DNA of 5,025 nucleotides from Clostridia bacterium (GCA_017468115.1 JAFUJS010000030.1:1-5025), one strand, 5' to 3'; numbered from the stretch's first letter, positions 1 through 4,926 are shown. The notes: generated from the sequence alone by a model not told the origin. Translations and numbers: made by a program.

Positions 1-40
<40 letters not shown>

Positions 41-43
41 AAG

Positions 44-73
44 AAAAGCAGACCAAAATCGGTCTGCTTTTTC
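44..73 (+). terminator. Intrinsic terminator of the tRNA
   Basis: This is a perfect 11-bp stem, 44-54 (AAAAGCAGACC) with 61-71, around a six-base loop. The 3' arm runs into a T-tract (68-72). It starts four bases after the CCA end, as expected for the terminator of a tRNA transcript. Confidence 0.9.
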
Positions 74-83
74 TTTCGCCCTC

Positions 84-234
84 TTGTTGTGGCGAAAAAC
101 AGTGTCCCTTTAGGGGAAGCTGCGAGCTACGTAGTAGCCGTAGGGGAGTTCGTGTCCTCCGACACCCTCCACCGTCGCATAGTCGCTTAGCCTCGCAATT
201 ACAAATTGCTCCTAAAGCTCCTTGCTTTGGGCGG
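84..234. repeat. Dispersed ~150 bp hairpin-rich repeat, copy 1
   Basis: This is a direct repeat of 1021-1169, with about ten substitutions and one 2-nt gap over 151 bp; the last ~50 bp are identical. It is built from short hairpins placed one after another: GCTAC/GTAGC (126-138), GTGTC/GACAC with loop CTCC (152-165), GCAATT/AATTGC with loop ACA (195-209), and AAAGC/GCTTT (214-228). An open frame spans it, but it has no ribosome site and the composition is not protein-like, so I treat it as non-coding. It begins just after the tRNA terminator. It could be a non-autonomous mobile or REP-like element. No transposase or clear terminal inverted repeat is visible. Confidence 0.8.
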
Positions 235-373
235 TTTCGCTCGTTGAAAATGATACTTAATCCTTTTCAACTTCGCTACCCGTGCCATAACAACTGGGCG
301 TCTCACCACCGACCGCCGATTCCACCCCGGTGCCACTCTAGTCGCATAGTATTACATTTTGACTTGTAAAAAT
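235..373. other. Non-coding spacer with one imperfect hairpin
   Basis: I see no credible gene here. The stretch follows repeat copy 1 and is absent after copy 2. It holds a hairpin at 243-271: 8 bp GTTGAAAA/TTTTCAAC, a T-C mismatch, then GAT/ATC around the loop ACTTA. The next ~70 bp are rich in CCACC and CCGCC and are noticeably higher in GC than the AT-rich promoter that follows. The ten bases GTCGCATAGT occur both inside the repeat (174-183) and at 341-350, so this spacer may be an extension or second module of the repeat. Confidence 0.5.
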
Positions 374-416
374 GACAATTTTTGTCGTACACAAAAGATG
401 ATTTCTTTGCTATCAT
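374..416 (+). promoter_or_regulatory. Operator-promoter P1 (GACA-N5-TGTC, 24 bp, -10) of the 447-968 gene
   Basis: The palindrome GACAATTTTTGTC lies at 374-386. After exactly 24 bp comes TATCAT (411-416) as the -10; CATAAT at 414-419 is an alternative. No TTGACA-like box stands 16-18 bp upstream of the -10. The same palindrome and spacing recur at 1232 and 1398. If the -10 is placed at -12 to -7, the palindrome centre falls near -43. That suits an activator contacting RNA polymerase in place of a -35 element. The regulator is unknown. Confidence 0.6.
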
Positions 417-446
417 AATGTTAACAAAACAAACAAAGGAAATAAT

Positions 447-968
447 ATGTGGACAAAGGATAAAAAATTATTGGAGGAGCGCTTAGCTAGCTCGCTCCAA
501 GGAAAACTTGAATATAAGATGGAAGGTGGACGTAAAACTAGTAGTGGACTTACATATAAGGTTGATATAATATATAACGACGAATGCATTTTGTCCTTTA
601 GTGAGGGCTTAGATTATTTGTGTGGTAGGTACGAATCGGATCTGCGCCAAAAAATAAGCAATATTCAATGGACGAAAGAAGAAAGTCATATGCTCTTTCT
701 AAAGTATCAAGGTGAAATGTGGTTTAGAGAAGAGTATACAACCTCAATATTTTTCAAAGGAATGAAGGAATATTTGTCGTTGCCTATTGATAAAGCACTT
801 GCACACGAGCAATATATGATAAGATTTTTTGCTATTTTAGACAGACGTTGCGGAAAAAGGCGCTTAAAAAATATGATTAGTGAAATTAAAAATTACCCCA
901 ATGCACTTCAAATGGTATATAAATTAAGGCTAAAAAGTGAAGGGATTCTCATAAAAACAGAGAATTAA
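447..968 (+). CDS. SF0329-family-like small soluble protein (173 aa)
   Basis: No signal peptide or membrane segment is visible, so this is probably a cytoplasmic protein. It opens with MWTKDKKLLEERLASSLQGK and a beta-rich stretch around residues 20-52. Near the C-terminus it carries the basic motif LDRRCGKRRL (131-140), followed by a helical tail. This overall pattern, an N-terminal W-[ST]-K...LE segment and a late LDRR.GKR.L motif, is what I remember of the SF0329 family of hypothetical proteins, whose function is not known. The assignment is from memory of the pattern, not a search. The start is set by AAAGGA (435-440), six bases upstream of the ATG. The gene is monocistronic, bounded by P1 and a terminator, and visibly more AT-rich than the lipoprotein gene at the end of the window. 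Because it shares its operator with the peptide operon, it may act in the same response. Confidence 0.8.
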   Translation: MWTKDKKLLEERLASSLQGKLEYKMEGGRKTSSGLTYKVDIIYNDECILSFSEGLDYLCGRYESDLRQKISNIQWTKEESHMLFLKYQGEMWFREEYTTSIFFKGMKEYLSLPIDKALAHEQYMIRFFAILDRRCGKRRLKNMISEIKNYPNALQMVYKLRLKSEGILIKTEN

Positions 969-982
969 CCATTGTTGTCAAT

Positions 983-1010
983 AAAAACCACCAATCAGGT
1001 GGTTTTTTTT
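983..1010 (+). terminator. Intrinsic terminator of the 447-968 gene
   Basis: A 10-bp stem AAAAACCACC/GGTGGTTTTT (983-992 with 998-1007) has a five-base loop AATCA and ends in eight Ts (1003-1010). It lies 14 bp after the stop codon. Confidence 0.9.
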
Positions 1011-1020
1011 ATGGTTTCTT

Positions 1021-1169
1021 TTGTTGTGGCGAGAAACTGCCCCTTTAGGATAAGCTGCTAGCTACAAAGTAGCCGTAGGTGAGTTCGTGTCCTCCGACAC
1101 CCTCCACCGTCGTGTAGTCGCTTAGCCTCGCAATTACAAATTGCTCCTAAAGCTCCTTGCTTTGGGCGG
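1021..1169. repeat. Dispersed ~150 bp hairpin-rich repeat, copy 2
   Basis: This is the second copy of the repeat at 84-234, in the same orientation. The hairpins are preserved: GCTAC/GTAGC (1061-1073), GTGTC/GACAC (1087-1100), GCAATT/AATTGC (1130-1144) and AAAGC/GCTTT (1149-1163). In the first of these the loop differs (AAA here, GTA in copy 1) while the stem is unchanged. Like copy 1, it begins shortly after an intrinsic terminator. Its right end is sharp and abuts the remnant of a peptide gene, which suggests that insertion or recombination of the repeat destroyed the 5' part of that gene. Confidence 0.8.
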
Positions 1170-1173
1170 CGCA

Positions 1174-1233
1174 ATGACAGCGTTTGCTGCCATAGCGGCA
1201 ATATCAGGCACAAAAAGAAAACAAAGGAAATGA
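1174..1233 (+). pseudogene. Remnant of a fourth hydrophobic mini-peptide gene
   Basis: The frame from ATG 1174 reads MTAFAAIAAISGTKRKQRK and stops at 1231-1233. Its first dozen residues resemble the C-terminal half of the three intact peptides (VTAVAAIAG and variants). At DNA level ATAGCGGCAATA is shared exactly with peptide gene C. The N-terminal half (MLTMFLIGGS type), the ribosome site and the promoter are missing. The homologous stretch starts where repeat copy 2 ends. The basic tail is not present in the intact copies and is probably read-through into former intergenic DNA. The stop codon overlaps the operator of P2. I regard it as non-functional, although an unusual short peptide cannot be excluded. 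Confidence 0.6.
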
Positions 1234-1274
1234 CATTTTCTGTCCTGTAAGAAAAGTGTCAAGCTTGATATAAT
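1232..1274 (+). promoter_or_regulatory. Operator-promoter P2 of peptide gene A
   Basis: The palindrome GACATTTTCTGTC is at 1232-1244, then 24 bp, then a perfect TATAAT at 1269-1274. There is no -35 match at the expected distance (the hexamer there is about TGTAAG). The leader after the -10 matches that of P3: AAGGCAAA falls at the same distance from the -10 in both. Confidence 0.7.
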
Positions 1275-1310
1275 GATTTTACAAGGCAAAAAAAGCAAGG
1301 AGGAAAAACA

Positions 1311-1388
1311 ATGCTTACTATGTTTTTGATAGGCGGCAGCGTAGCTGTTGTTACAGCAGTAGCGGCAATTGCAGGCTCATTGAGCTGA
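1311..1388 (+). CDS. Hydrophobic mini-peptide A (25 aa)
   Basis: The peptide begins MLTMFLIGGSVAVV and ends AAIAGSLS. It has no charged residues, carries a Gly-Gly at 8-9, and is long enough for one membrane-spanning helix. It is preceded by a near-perfect AAGGAGG (1297-1303), seven bases before the ATG, and by promoter P2. Evidence for real coding comes from gene C: over codons 1-15 the two differ at six sites, all synonymous. Function is unknown. Plausible roles are a leaderless bacteriocin-like or membrane-active peptide, a small hydrophobic signal, or a small membrane-protein partner. The Gly-Gly recalls class II bacteriocin leaders, but the residues before it are too few and lack the usual leader pattern. 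No terminator separates it from gene B. Confidence 0.8.
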   Translation: MLTMFLIGGSVAVVTAVAAIAGSLS

Positions 1389-1396
1389 CAGAGAAT

Positions 1397-1440
1397 GGAC
1401 AATTGCTGTCCTAAATAGGTAACGATTTTACTGATACAAT
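1397..1440 (+). promoter_or_regulatory. Operator-promoter P3 of peptide gene B and the downstream operon
   Basis: This is the longest version of the palindrome, GGACA-ATTGC-TGTCC (1397-1411, core 1398-1410). It is followed after 24 bp from the core by TACAAT (1435-1440) as the -10, again without a -35 box. It begins nine bases after the stop of gene A. Since I see no other promoter before the terminator at 2683, P3, with read-through from P2, probably drives all genes from 1475 to 2674. Confidence 0.7.
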
Positions 1441-1474
1441 ATAGACGTAAGGCAAACGAAAGGAGAAAACAAAA

Positions 1475-1552
1475 ATGCTTGCAATGTTCATCATTGGTGG
1501 TAGCTTAGCGGTTGTTGCGACAGTAGCGGCAATTGCCGGTGGCTTACAGTAA
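1475..1552 (+). CDS. Hydrophobic mini-peptide B (25 aa)
   Basis: This is a paralogue of peptides A and C. It begins MLAMFIIGGSLAVV and ends AAIAGGLQ, with no charged residues. Conserved features are ML at the start, the IGGS motif at 7-10, the AVV core and AAI-x-G near the end. Against gene A many differences are silent (for example TTC/TTT, ATT/ATA, GGT/GGC), and replacements are conservative. The ribosome site AAAGGAG (1459-1465) lies nine bases upstream. It is the first gene after P3. Function is unknown, as for A. Confidence 0.8.
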   Translation: MLAMFIIGGSLAVVATVAAIAGGLQ

Positions 1553-1584
1553 CTAAAACAAAGACAGTAAAAAGGAGAAAAACA

Positions 1585-1665
1585 ATGCTTACAATGTTTT
1601 TAATCGGCGGTAGCGTAGCTGTGGTAACAGTAATAGCGGCAATAATTGGCGGTTCGAGCAGCTAA
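1585..1665 (+). CDS. Hydrophobic mini-peptide C (26 aa)
   Basis: This is the third paralogue, identical to A in its first 15 residues, MLTMFLIGGSVAVVT, and ending AAIIGGSSS. The tail is more polar in Ser and still uncharged. The ribosome site AAAGGAG is at 1571-1577. Unlike A and B it has no operator or -10 in the 32-bp gap behind gene B, so it must be expressed from P3 or P2. Since A and C are identical at the N-terminus in spite of silent changes, that half is likely the functionally constrained part. Confidence 0.8.
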   Translation: MLTMFLIGGSVAVVTVIAAIIGGSSS

Positions 1666-1714
1666 AACGACCGGAGACCAATCCAAGATTAGATAAGAAA
1701 ATAAGGAGATTATA

Positions 1715-1924
1715 ATGAGATCAAGAAAATGGGTAATACTTATAACTAGCAAATGGGGAAATTACGGCTATGTACAAAGCTATGGCGGTTGCGGAAGAAT
1801 GACCTTGGTAAACCACCCCAAAAATGCGAAGTGGTTTTGGACAGAAAACAGCGCAAGTGTTTTGGCAAGAGAAATGGATGGCTGCTATGGCAATCACGCA
1901 GAAGTTGTAGAGTATTTTGGTTAA
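1715..1924 (+). CDS. Small W/Y/G-rich protein of unknown function (69 aa)
   Basis: I do not recognise the family. The protein is soluble, with no signal peptide. The N-terminal half looks like beta strands (KWVILITSKWGNYGYVQSYG); residues 43-56 (TENSASVLAREMDG) look helical; a final strand AEVVEYF follows. Cysteines at 26 and 57 could pair or bind metal. The start is supported by AAGGAG (1703-1708), six bases before the ATG. It lies 49 bp after peptide gene C with no promoter between, so it is probably co-transcribed. Small strand-strand-helix-strand proteins of this kind are common in phages and mobile elements, but nothing here proves such an origin. Confidence 0.75.
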   Translation: MRSRKWVILITSKWGNYGYVQSYGGCGRMTLVNHPKNAKWFWTENSASVLAREMDGCYGNHAEVVEYFG

Positions 1925-1940
1925 TAAACGAGGTAAGATT

Positions 1941-2123
1941 ATGGGATACAATCATCACGGAAAAAAAGGCGCATCATACGTTTGGCGAGTAAGCTGGTAC
2001 AACAACGGTCGAAAATACAAGGCGTTTACAAACAAGCAGCAAGCGCTAATATTTATGTCAAAGCTTGAGAGCAACTATAACAATTGCTGTGTATCGCTGG
2101 AAAAGTGGAACGGAGGCTATTAA
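1941..2123 (+). CDS. Small basic protein of unknown function (60 aa)
   Basis: No family is recognised. The protein has a His/Lys/Gly-rich start (MGYNHHGKKG), a strand pair YVWRVSWYNNGRKYKAF, a helix from about 31 to 44 (NKQQALIFMSKLES), adjacent cysteines 49-50, and a final VSLEKW strand. I start it at ATG 1941 because CGAGG (1929-1933) stands seven bases upstream; the in-frame TTG at 1917 overlaps the previous gene and has no good ribosome site. Its layout, strands then a helix then Cys/Tyr then a strand, is similar to that of the 69-aa protein just upstream, so the two may be distant paralogues. Its TAA shares one base with the ATG of the DUF1294 gene, which implies translational coupling. 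Confidence 0.75.
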   Translation: MGYNHHGKKGASYVWRVSWYNNGRKYKAFTNKQQALIFMSKLESNYNNCCVSLEKWNGGY

Positions 2124-2392
2124 TGATAGCGGCATATTTGGTGGTCTTATTAATAATGAATATTTTGACCCTTGTGCTGTATAGCTACGATAAGGTGGCG
2201 GCTGCAACCCCGGGTAGAGTAAGAATTCCTGTTTACGTGTTGCTTATGAGCACCGCATTGGGCGGAGCGATTGGAGCCTTTGCTTCAATGTTTCTGTATA
2301 GGCACAAAACACAAAAGCTGTATTTTAGAATACCAATCATATTCTGCTTGATAGTACAGATAATCATTGGGCTGCTATGCGTGATAATATAA
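2123..2392 (+). CDS. DUF1294 family small membrane protein (89 aa)
   Basis: The protein matches the known DUF1294 pattern well. It has a first membrane helix (about 3-20), then YDK (22-24), RIP (34-36), a second helix with Gly-Gly (47-48) and a conserved glycine (51), then RHKT (60-63) with K65 and F68, and a third helix (about 70-88). The family is widespread in bacteria and its function is not established. The basic RHKT segment between helices is its hallmark. ATG 2123 overlaps the preceding stop as TAATG, with GGAGG (2112-2116) six bases upstream. Placement in an operon with hydrophobic peptides and another membrane protein hints at a membrane-linked role, which is inference only. Confidence 0.92.
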   Translation: MIAAYLVVLLIMNILTLVLYSYDKVAAATPGRVRIPVYVLLMSTALGGAIGAFASMFLYRHKTQKLYFRIPIIFCLIVQIIIGLLCVII

Positions 2393-2401
2393 GGAGAAAA
2401 T

Positions 2402-2674
2402 ATGAGGAGAAACAGATATGAAAGAAGCAATAATAGAGGTAGTGTCTACGGTGGCGGCTATAATAACAGCACACATGCTGATCACACCGCAAGAGACACC
2501 TGGTACGCAATTCTAGCGTGCATTGGCGTTTTGGGATTTGGAGCTATATGGGTTGGTTTGCTTGTTGGCTCGCTCCCTACGTTTTTGGTGGGCTGCGTCC
2601 TTTCCCTGATACTTGTGATAACGTCAATCGTTTCATTTGCCAAGGCAATAAGAAGCAGGGCAAGCTATCATTAA
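2402..2674 (+). CDS. Two-helix membrane protein of unknown function (90 aa)
   Basis: The N-terminal 30 residues are polar and low in complexity (Arg, Asn, Gly, Tyr, His; MRRNRYERSNNRGSVYGGGY). Two membrane helices follow, about 33-56 (Gly-rich, YAILACIGVLGFGAIWVGLL) and 59-82, then a short basic tail KAIRSRASYH. A small hairpin membrane protein with a positively charged N-terminus is expected to keep both ends in the cytoplasm. No family is recognised. AAGGAG (2391-2396) overlaps the stop of the DUF1294 gene, so the two are tightly linked. It is the last gene before the terminator at 2683. Confidence 0.8.
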   Translation: MRRNRYERSNNRGSVYGGGYNNSTHADHTARDTWYAILACIGVLGFGAIWVGLLVGSLPTFLVGCVLSLILVITSIVSFAKAIRSRASYH

Positions 2675-2682
2675 TCAAAAAT

Positions 2683-2722
2683 CAGACACTCCCCCGACCG
2701 TTTTGGGGAGTGTCTGTTTTTT
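2683..2722 (+). terminator. Strong intrinsic terminator of the peptide operon
   Basis: A perfect 12-bp stem CAGACACTCCCC/GGGGAGTGTCTG (2683-2694 with 2705-2716) has a ten-base loop and a run of six Ts. It lies nine bases after the stop of the last operon gene and isolates the operon from the lipoprotein gene. Confidence 0.93.
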
Positions 2723-2725
2723 CTA

Positions 2726-2755
2726 TTGACTTGGGCACATATCATATGATAAAAT
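2726..2755 (+). promoter_or_regulatory. Sigma-A-type promoter of the lipoprotein gene
   Basis: TTGACT (2726-2731), 18-bp spacer, TAAAAT (2750-2755). The spacer and the edge of the -10 contain a 12-bp perfect palindrome TATCATATGATA (2740-2751), which could be a repressor site or chance in AT-rich DNA. The GACA-N5-TGTC operator is absent here. Confidence 0.65.
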
Positions 2756-2786
2756 AAATAAAGATATAAAGATAGGGGGTGCTGCT

Positions 2787-4922
2787 ATGGTAAAAAGAAT
2801 GCTTGCGCTGACAGTTGCCTTGCTTGGCATTGTTTTTGTGCTTGTTGGCTGTAATAGTGAGCCCGAGCCGGCTGACATAACCGTTAAGGTTGAATATAAA
2901 GCTACCACAGGTGGCACTGTTCAGGGCGAGGCTACACAGATTAAGGTAGTAAAGGAAGGGCAAAGCGCCTATTTCAATATGGTTACCGCCGTGGCAAGCC
3001 CCGGGTATAGATTTGTTGGCTGGAGCGATGGCACAGAGGCAAAGTTCCATAGCGCCGCACTTACAAAAAGTGCAGTTATAACCGCCAACTTTGAAAAGAT
3101 TGAAAACGTGGTAATTACCTACGAGGCAGCCGAGGGTGGGCGCATTTTGGGCGCACCGAGCCAGACCCTTGAAAAGGGTGGCACAACGGCACTTGTGCAG
3201 GCAAAAGCAGACACAGGGTGGCGTTTTATTGGCTGGAGCGATGGCGTAACCACCGATACACGTACTGACACGGCAGACGACAACAAGACAATTACCGCCT
3301 TGTTTTCCAACAAGGTTAAGGTGGTTTATCAGGCGGCTGAGGGCGGCACTATTCTCGGCGAGATAACCCAAAACAGAGTAATAGGCACCAGCACAAACCA
3401 AGTGCAGGTTGTTGCAAAAAGCGGTTATAGATTTATCGGCTGGGATGATGGACGCACAGACGTAAGAAGGAGCGACGTTGCCACCGACGAGGTTGTTCAC
3501 ACCGCACTTTTCCTAAGATACTACAAGCTGGACATTACCTACGACCAAGCACGAGGTATTTTAGAGGGTAGCACCCATCAAAATGTGGACGAGGGCGCAA
3601 AATGCGCCACCGTTACAGCGGTGCCCCTTGCAGGTTACGATTTTGTTTGCTGGAGTAACGGAAGCAAGGACCCCGTTTTGTCTATTGAGCTGACCGAGGA
3701 CACGGAGCTGGAGGCATTTTTCAGCTACGAAAGCCACGGCTTGCCGGTAATTTCCATCGATACGGCAACAGGTGGGGATGTAACCTCAAAGACAGAATAT
3801 ATAGTTTGCGAAATTTCTGTGTACGACACAGAGGGCGACTATCACGTGTTTAATCAGGACGCAAAAATCAGAGGTAGAGGAAACTCCACCTGGGGCTGGC
3901 CCAAAAAGCCATACAAGTTCAAGTTTGATATGAAGCGTGATTTGTTCGGCTTTGGCAAGGCGAAGGACTGGGTGCTTATGGCAGATTACGGGGACCAGAG
4001 CCTTTTAAGAAACTGCCTTGCATATCAAACAGCAAGGGAGCTGGGCGCTCTTGTCAGCTCTCCCGACTGCCAATCCGTTGAGGTTTATTTGAACGGAGAA
4101 TACCACGGCATTTATCTCCTCTGTGAGCAAATTGAGGTAAATGAAAACCGTGTTGACGTTAGTAAGGACACAACCACGGTTGACACAGGCTATCTTATCG
4201 AAATGGACGGCTGGGCAGGCACATACAACGAAAGCGACCCTTGGATTACCGCAGGGGACCAGCTGAATGCCAACAGAAGATACACCATAAAATTCCCCGA
4301 TGAGGAGGGCATTACTGATGCCCACAAGGATTACATAAAGGGCTACATTGATGGCTGTATGGAAATTCTTTATAACGGCGGCACCTATGAAGAGGTACAG
4401 GAGCAGATGGATGTGCAAAGCTTTGCGGAGGCATATATAATCTCCGAGCTGTTTAAGTGCGCAGACGTTGACTATTCCAGCTTCTACCTATACAAGGACG
4501 CAGGCGGAAAGCTTGTATGCGGTCCGGCATGGGACTACGACATGGCTTGCGGCAACTCCAACCACAAGGGCGGAGACGTAAGAAGATACGATTACCTTTG
4601 GGCAAAGAACAAAAACCCGTGGTACAAGGGTCTTTTGAACTTTAAGGAATTTGAGGAGCTGGTTGCAAAAACCCTCTACGAAAACGAAAAGCTCATAACA
4701 GACACCATAAACGGAATCTACGATTATGCCTACGACCACAGCGAGGCATATGAGTATAACTTTACTAAGTGGAAGATTTTGGGTCAGCAGGTTGGCTTTA
4801 ACCCTTGGGACATTGCAAATCTCACCACATGGAAGGCTCATGTTGAGTATACAAGAACCTTTGTAAAGAACAGCATGGCATTCTTGAAGAAAACCTACCC
4901 GTATACGTCTGCCGAGCAATAA
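2787..4922 (+). CDS. Surface lipoprotein: four InlB-type repeats plus CotH kinase domain (711 aa)
   Basis: A lipoprotein signal comes first, with a basic N-terminus, a hydrophobic core and lipobox LVGC at Cys22, so the mature protein should be anchored outside the membrane. Four divergent InlB B-repeat-like modules follow, at about 32-103, 108-174, 176-243 and 247-313. Each has a GG/GxxxG start and a [GY][YW]-x-F-[VI]-x-W-[SD]-[DN]-G core (W79, W150, W219, W289). From about 319 to the end is a CotH kinase domain: RGRGNSTW (362-369), KKPYK (373-377), KDWVLMADYGDQSLLRN (393-409), VEVYLNGEYHGIYLL (431-445) and GPAWDYD (579-585). The aspartates 583 and 585 match the metal-binding DxD-like site of active CotH kinases. 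The family transfers phosphate to proteins, as Bacillus CotH does to spore coat proteins; here the substrate is probably extracellular and is unknown. AGGGGG (2774-2779), seven bases upstream, supports the start. No terminator follows the stop. Confidence 0.93.
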   Translation: MVKRMLALTVALLGIVFVLVGCNSEPEPADITVKVEYKATTGGTVQGEATQIKVVKEGQSAYFNMVTAVASPGYRFVGWSDGTEAKFHSAALTKSAVITANFEKIENVVITYEAAEGGRILGAPSQTLEKGGTTALVQAKADTGWRFIGWSDGVTTDTRTDTADDNKTITALFSNKVKVVYQAAEGGTILGEITQNRVIGTSTNQVQVVAKSGYRFIGWDDGRTDVRRSDVATDEVVHTALFLRYYKLDITYDQARGILEGSTHQNVDEGAKCATVTAVPLAGYDFVCWSNGSKDPVLSIELTEDTELEAFFSYESHGLPVISIDTATGGDVTSKTEYIVCEISVYDTEGDYHVFNQDAKIRGRGNSTWGWPKKPYKFKFDMKRDLFGFGKAKDWVLMADYGDQSLLRNCLAYQTARELGALVSSPDCQSVEVYLNGEYHGIYLLCEQIEVNENRVDVSKDTTTVDTGYLIEMDGWAGTYNESDPWITAGDQLNANRRYTIKFPDEEGITDAHKDYIKGYIDGCMEILYNGGTYEEVQEQMDVQSFAEAYIISELFKCADVDYSSFYLYKDAGGKLVCGPAWDYDMACGNSNHKGGDVRRYDYLWAKNKNPWYKGLLNFKEFEELVAKTLYENEKLITDTINGIYDYAYDHSEAYEYNFTKWKILGQQVGFNPWDIANLTTWKAHVEYTRTFVKNSMAFLKKTYPYTSAEQ

Positions 4923-4926
4923 GGTG

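Larger units (their letters stand above)
1232..1552 (+). repeat. Tandem duplication of an operator-promoter-peptide unit
   Basis: Unit 1 (1232-1388) and unit 2 (1398-1552) have the same order and nearly the same internal distances: palindrome, 24 bp, -10, short leader with AAGGCAAA, purine-rich ribosome site, 25-codon gene. The third gene (1585-1665) keeps only the ribosome site and coding part. The remnant at 1174 is a fragment of a further unit. The array therefore probably grew by tandem duplication of the whole expression cassette, followed by divergence. Confidence 0.6.

Noticed and set aside
359..364. TTGACT as the -35 box of the 447-968 gene
   Set aside because: No acceptable -10 lies 16-18 bp downstream; the apparent -10 (411-416) is more than 40 bp away.
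84..1169. The two repeats as a CRISPR array
   Set aside because: There are only two copies of ~150 bp, separated by a gene, with none of the short repeat-spacer periodicity of CRISPR.
1397..1411. GGACAATTGCTGTCC as a terminator hairpin after peptide gene A
   Set aside because: The stem is only 5 bp and no T-run follows. Its position relative to the -10 and its two sister sites favour an operator.
1311..1665. The mini-peptides as classical double-glycine-leader bacteriocins
   Set aside because: The Gly-Gly is at residues 8-9, the preceding segment lacks the usual charged leader pattern, and no peptidase-type ABC transporter is nearby.
1651..1680. GGTTCGAGC, also found in the tRNA T-arm, as a possible attachment-site duplicate marking an integrated element
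   Set aside because: Only about nine bases match, they fall in the codons GGT TCG AGC of peptide C, and the rest of the tRNA 3' end is not repeated. No integrase is in the window.
2742..3500. A 252-codon open frame on the minus strand opposite the lipoprotein gene
   Set aside because: It is Cys- and Asn-rich and has no start signal. It lies opposite a clearly conserved coding region, so it is a shadow frame.
4005..4919. Two minus-strand open frames (4005-4418 and 4488-4919)
   Set aside because: They mirror the CotH domain codons, have no ribosome sites, and match no family I recognise.
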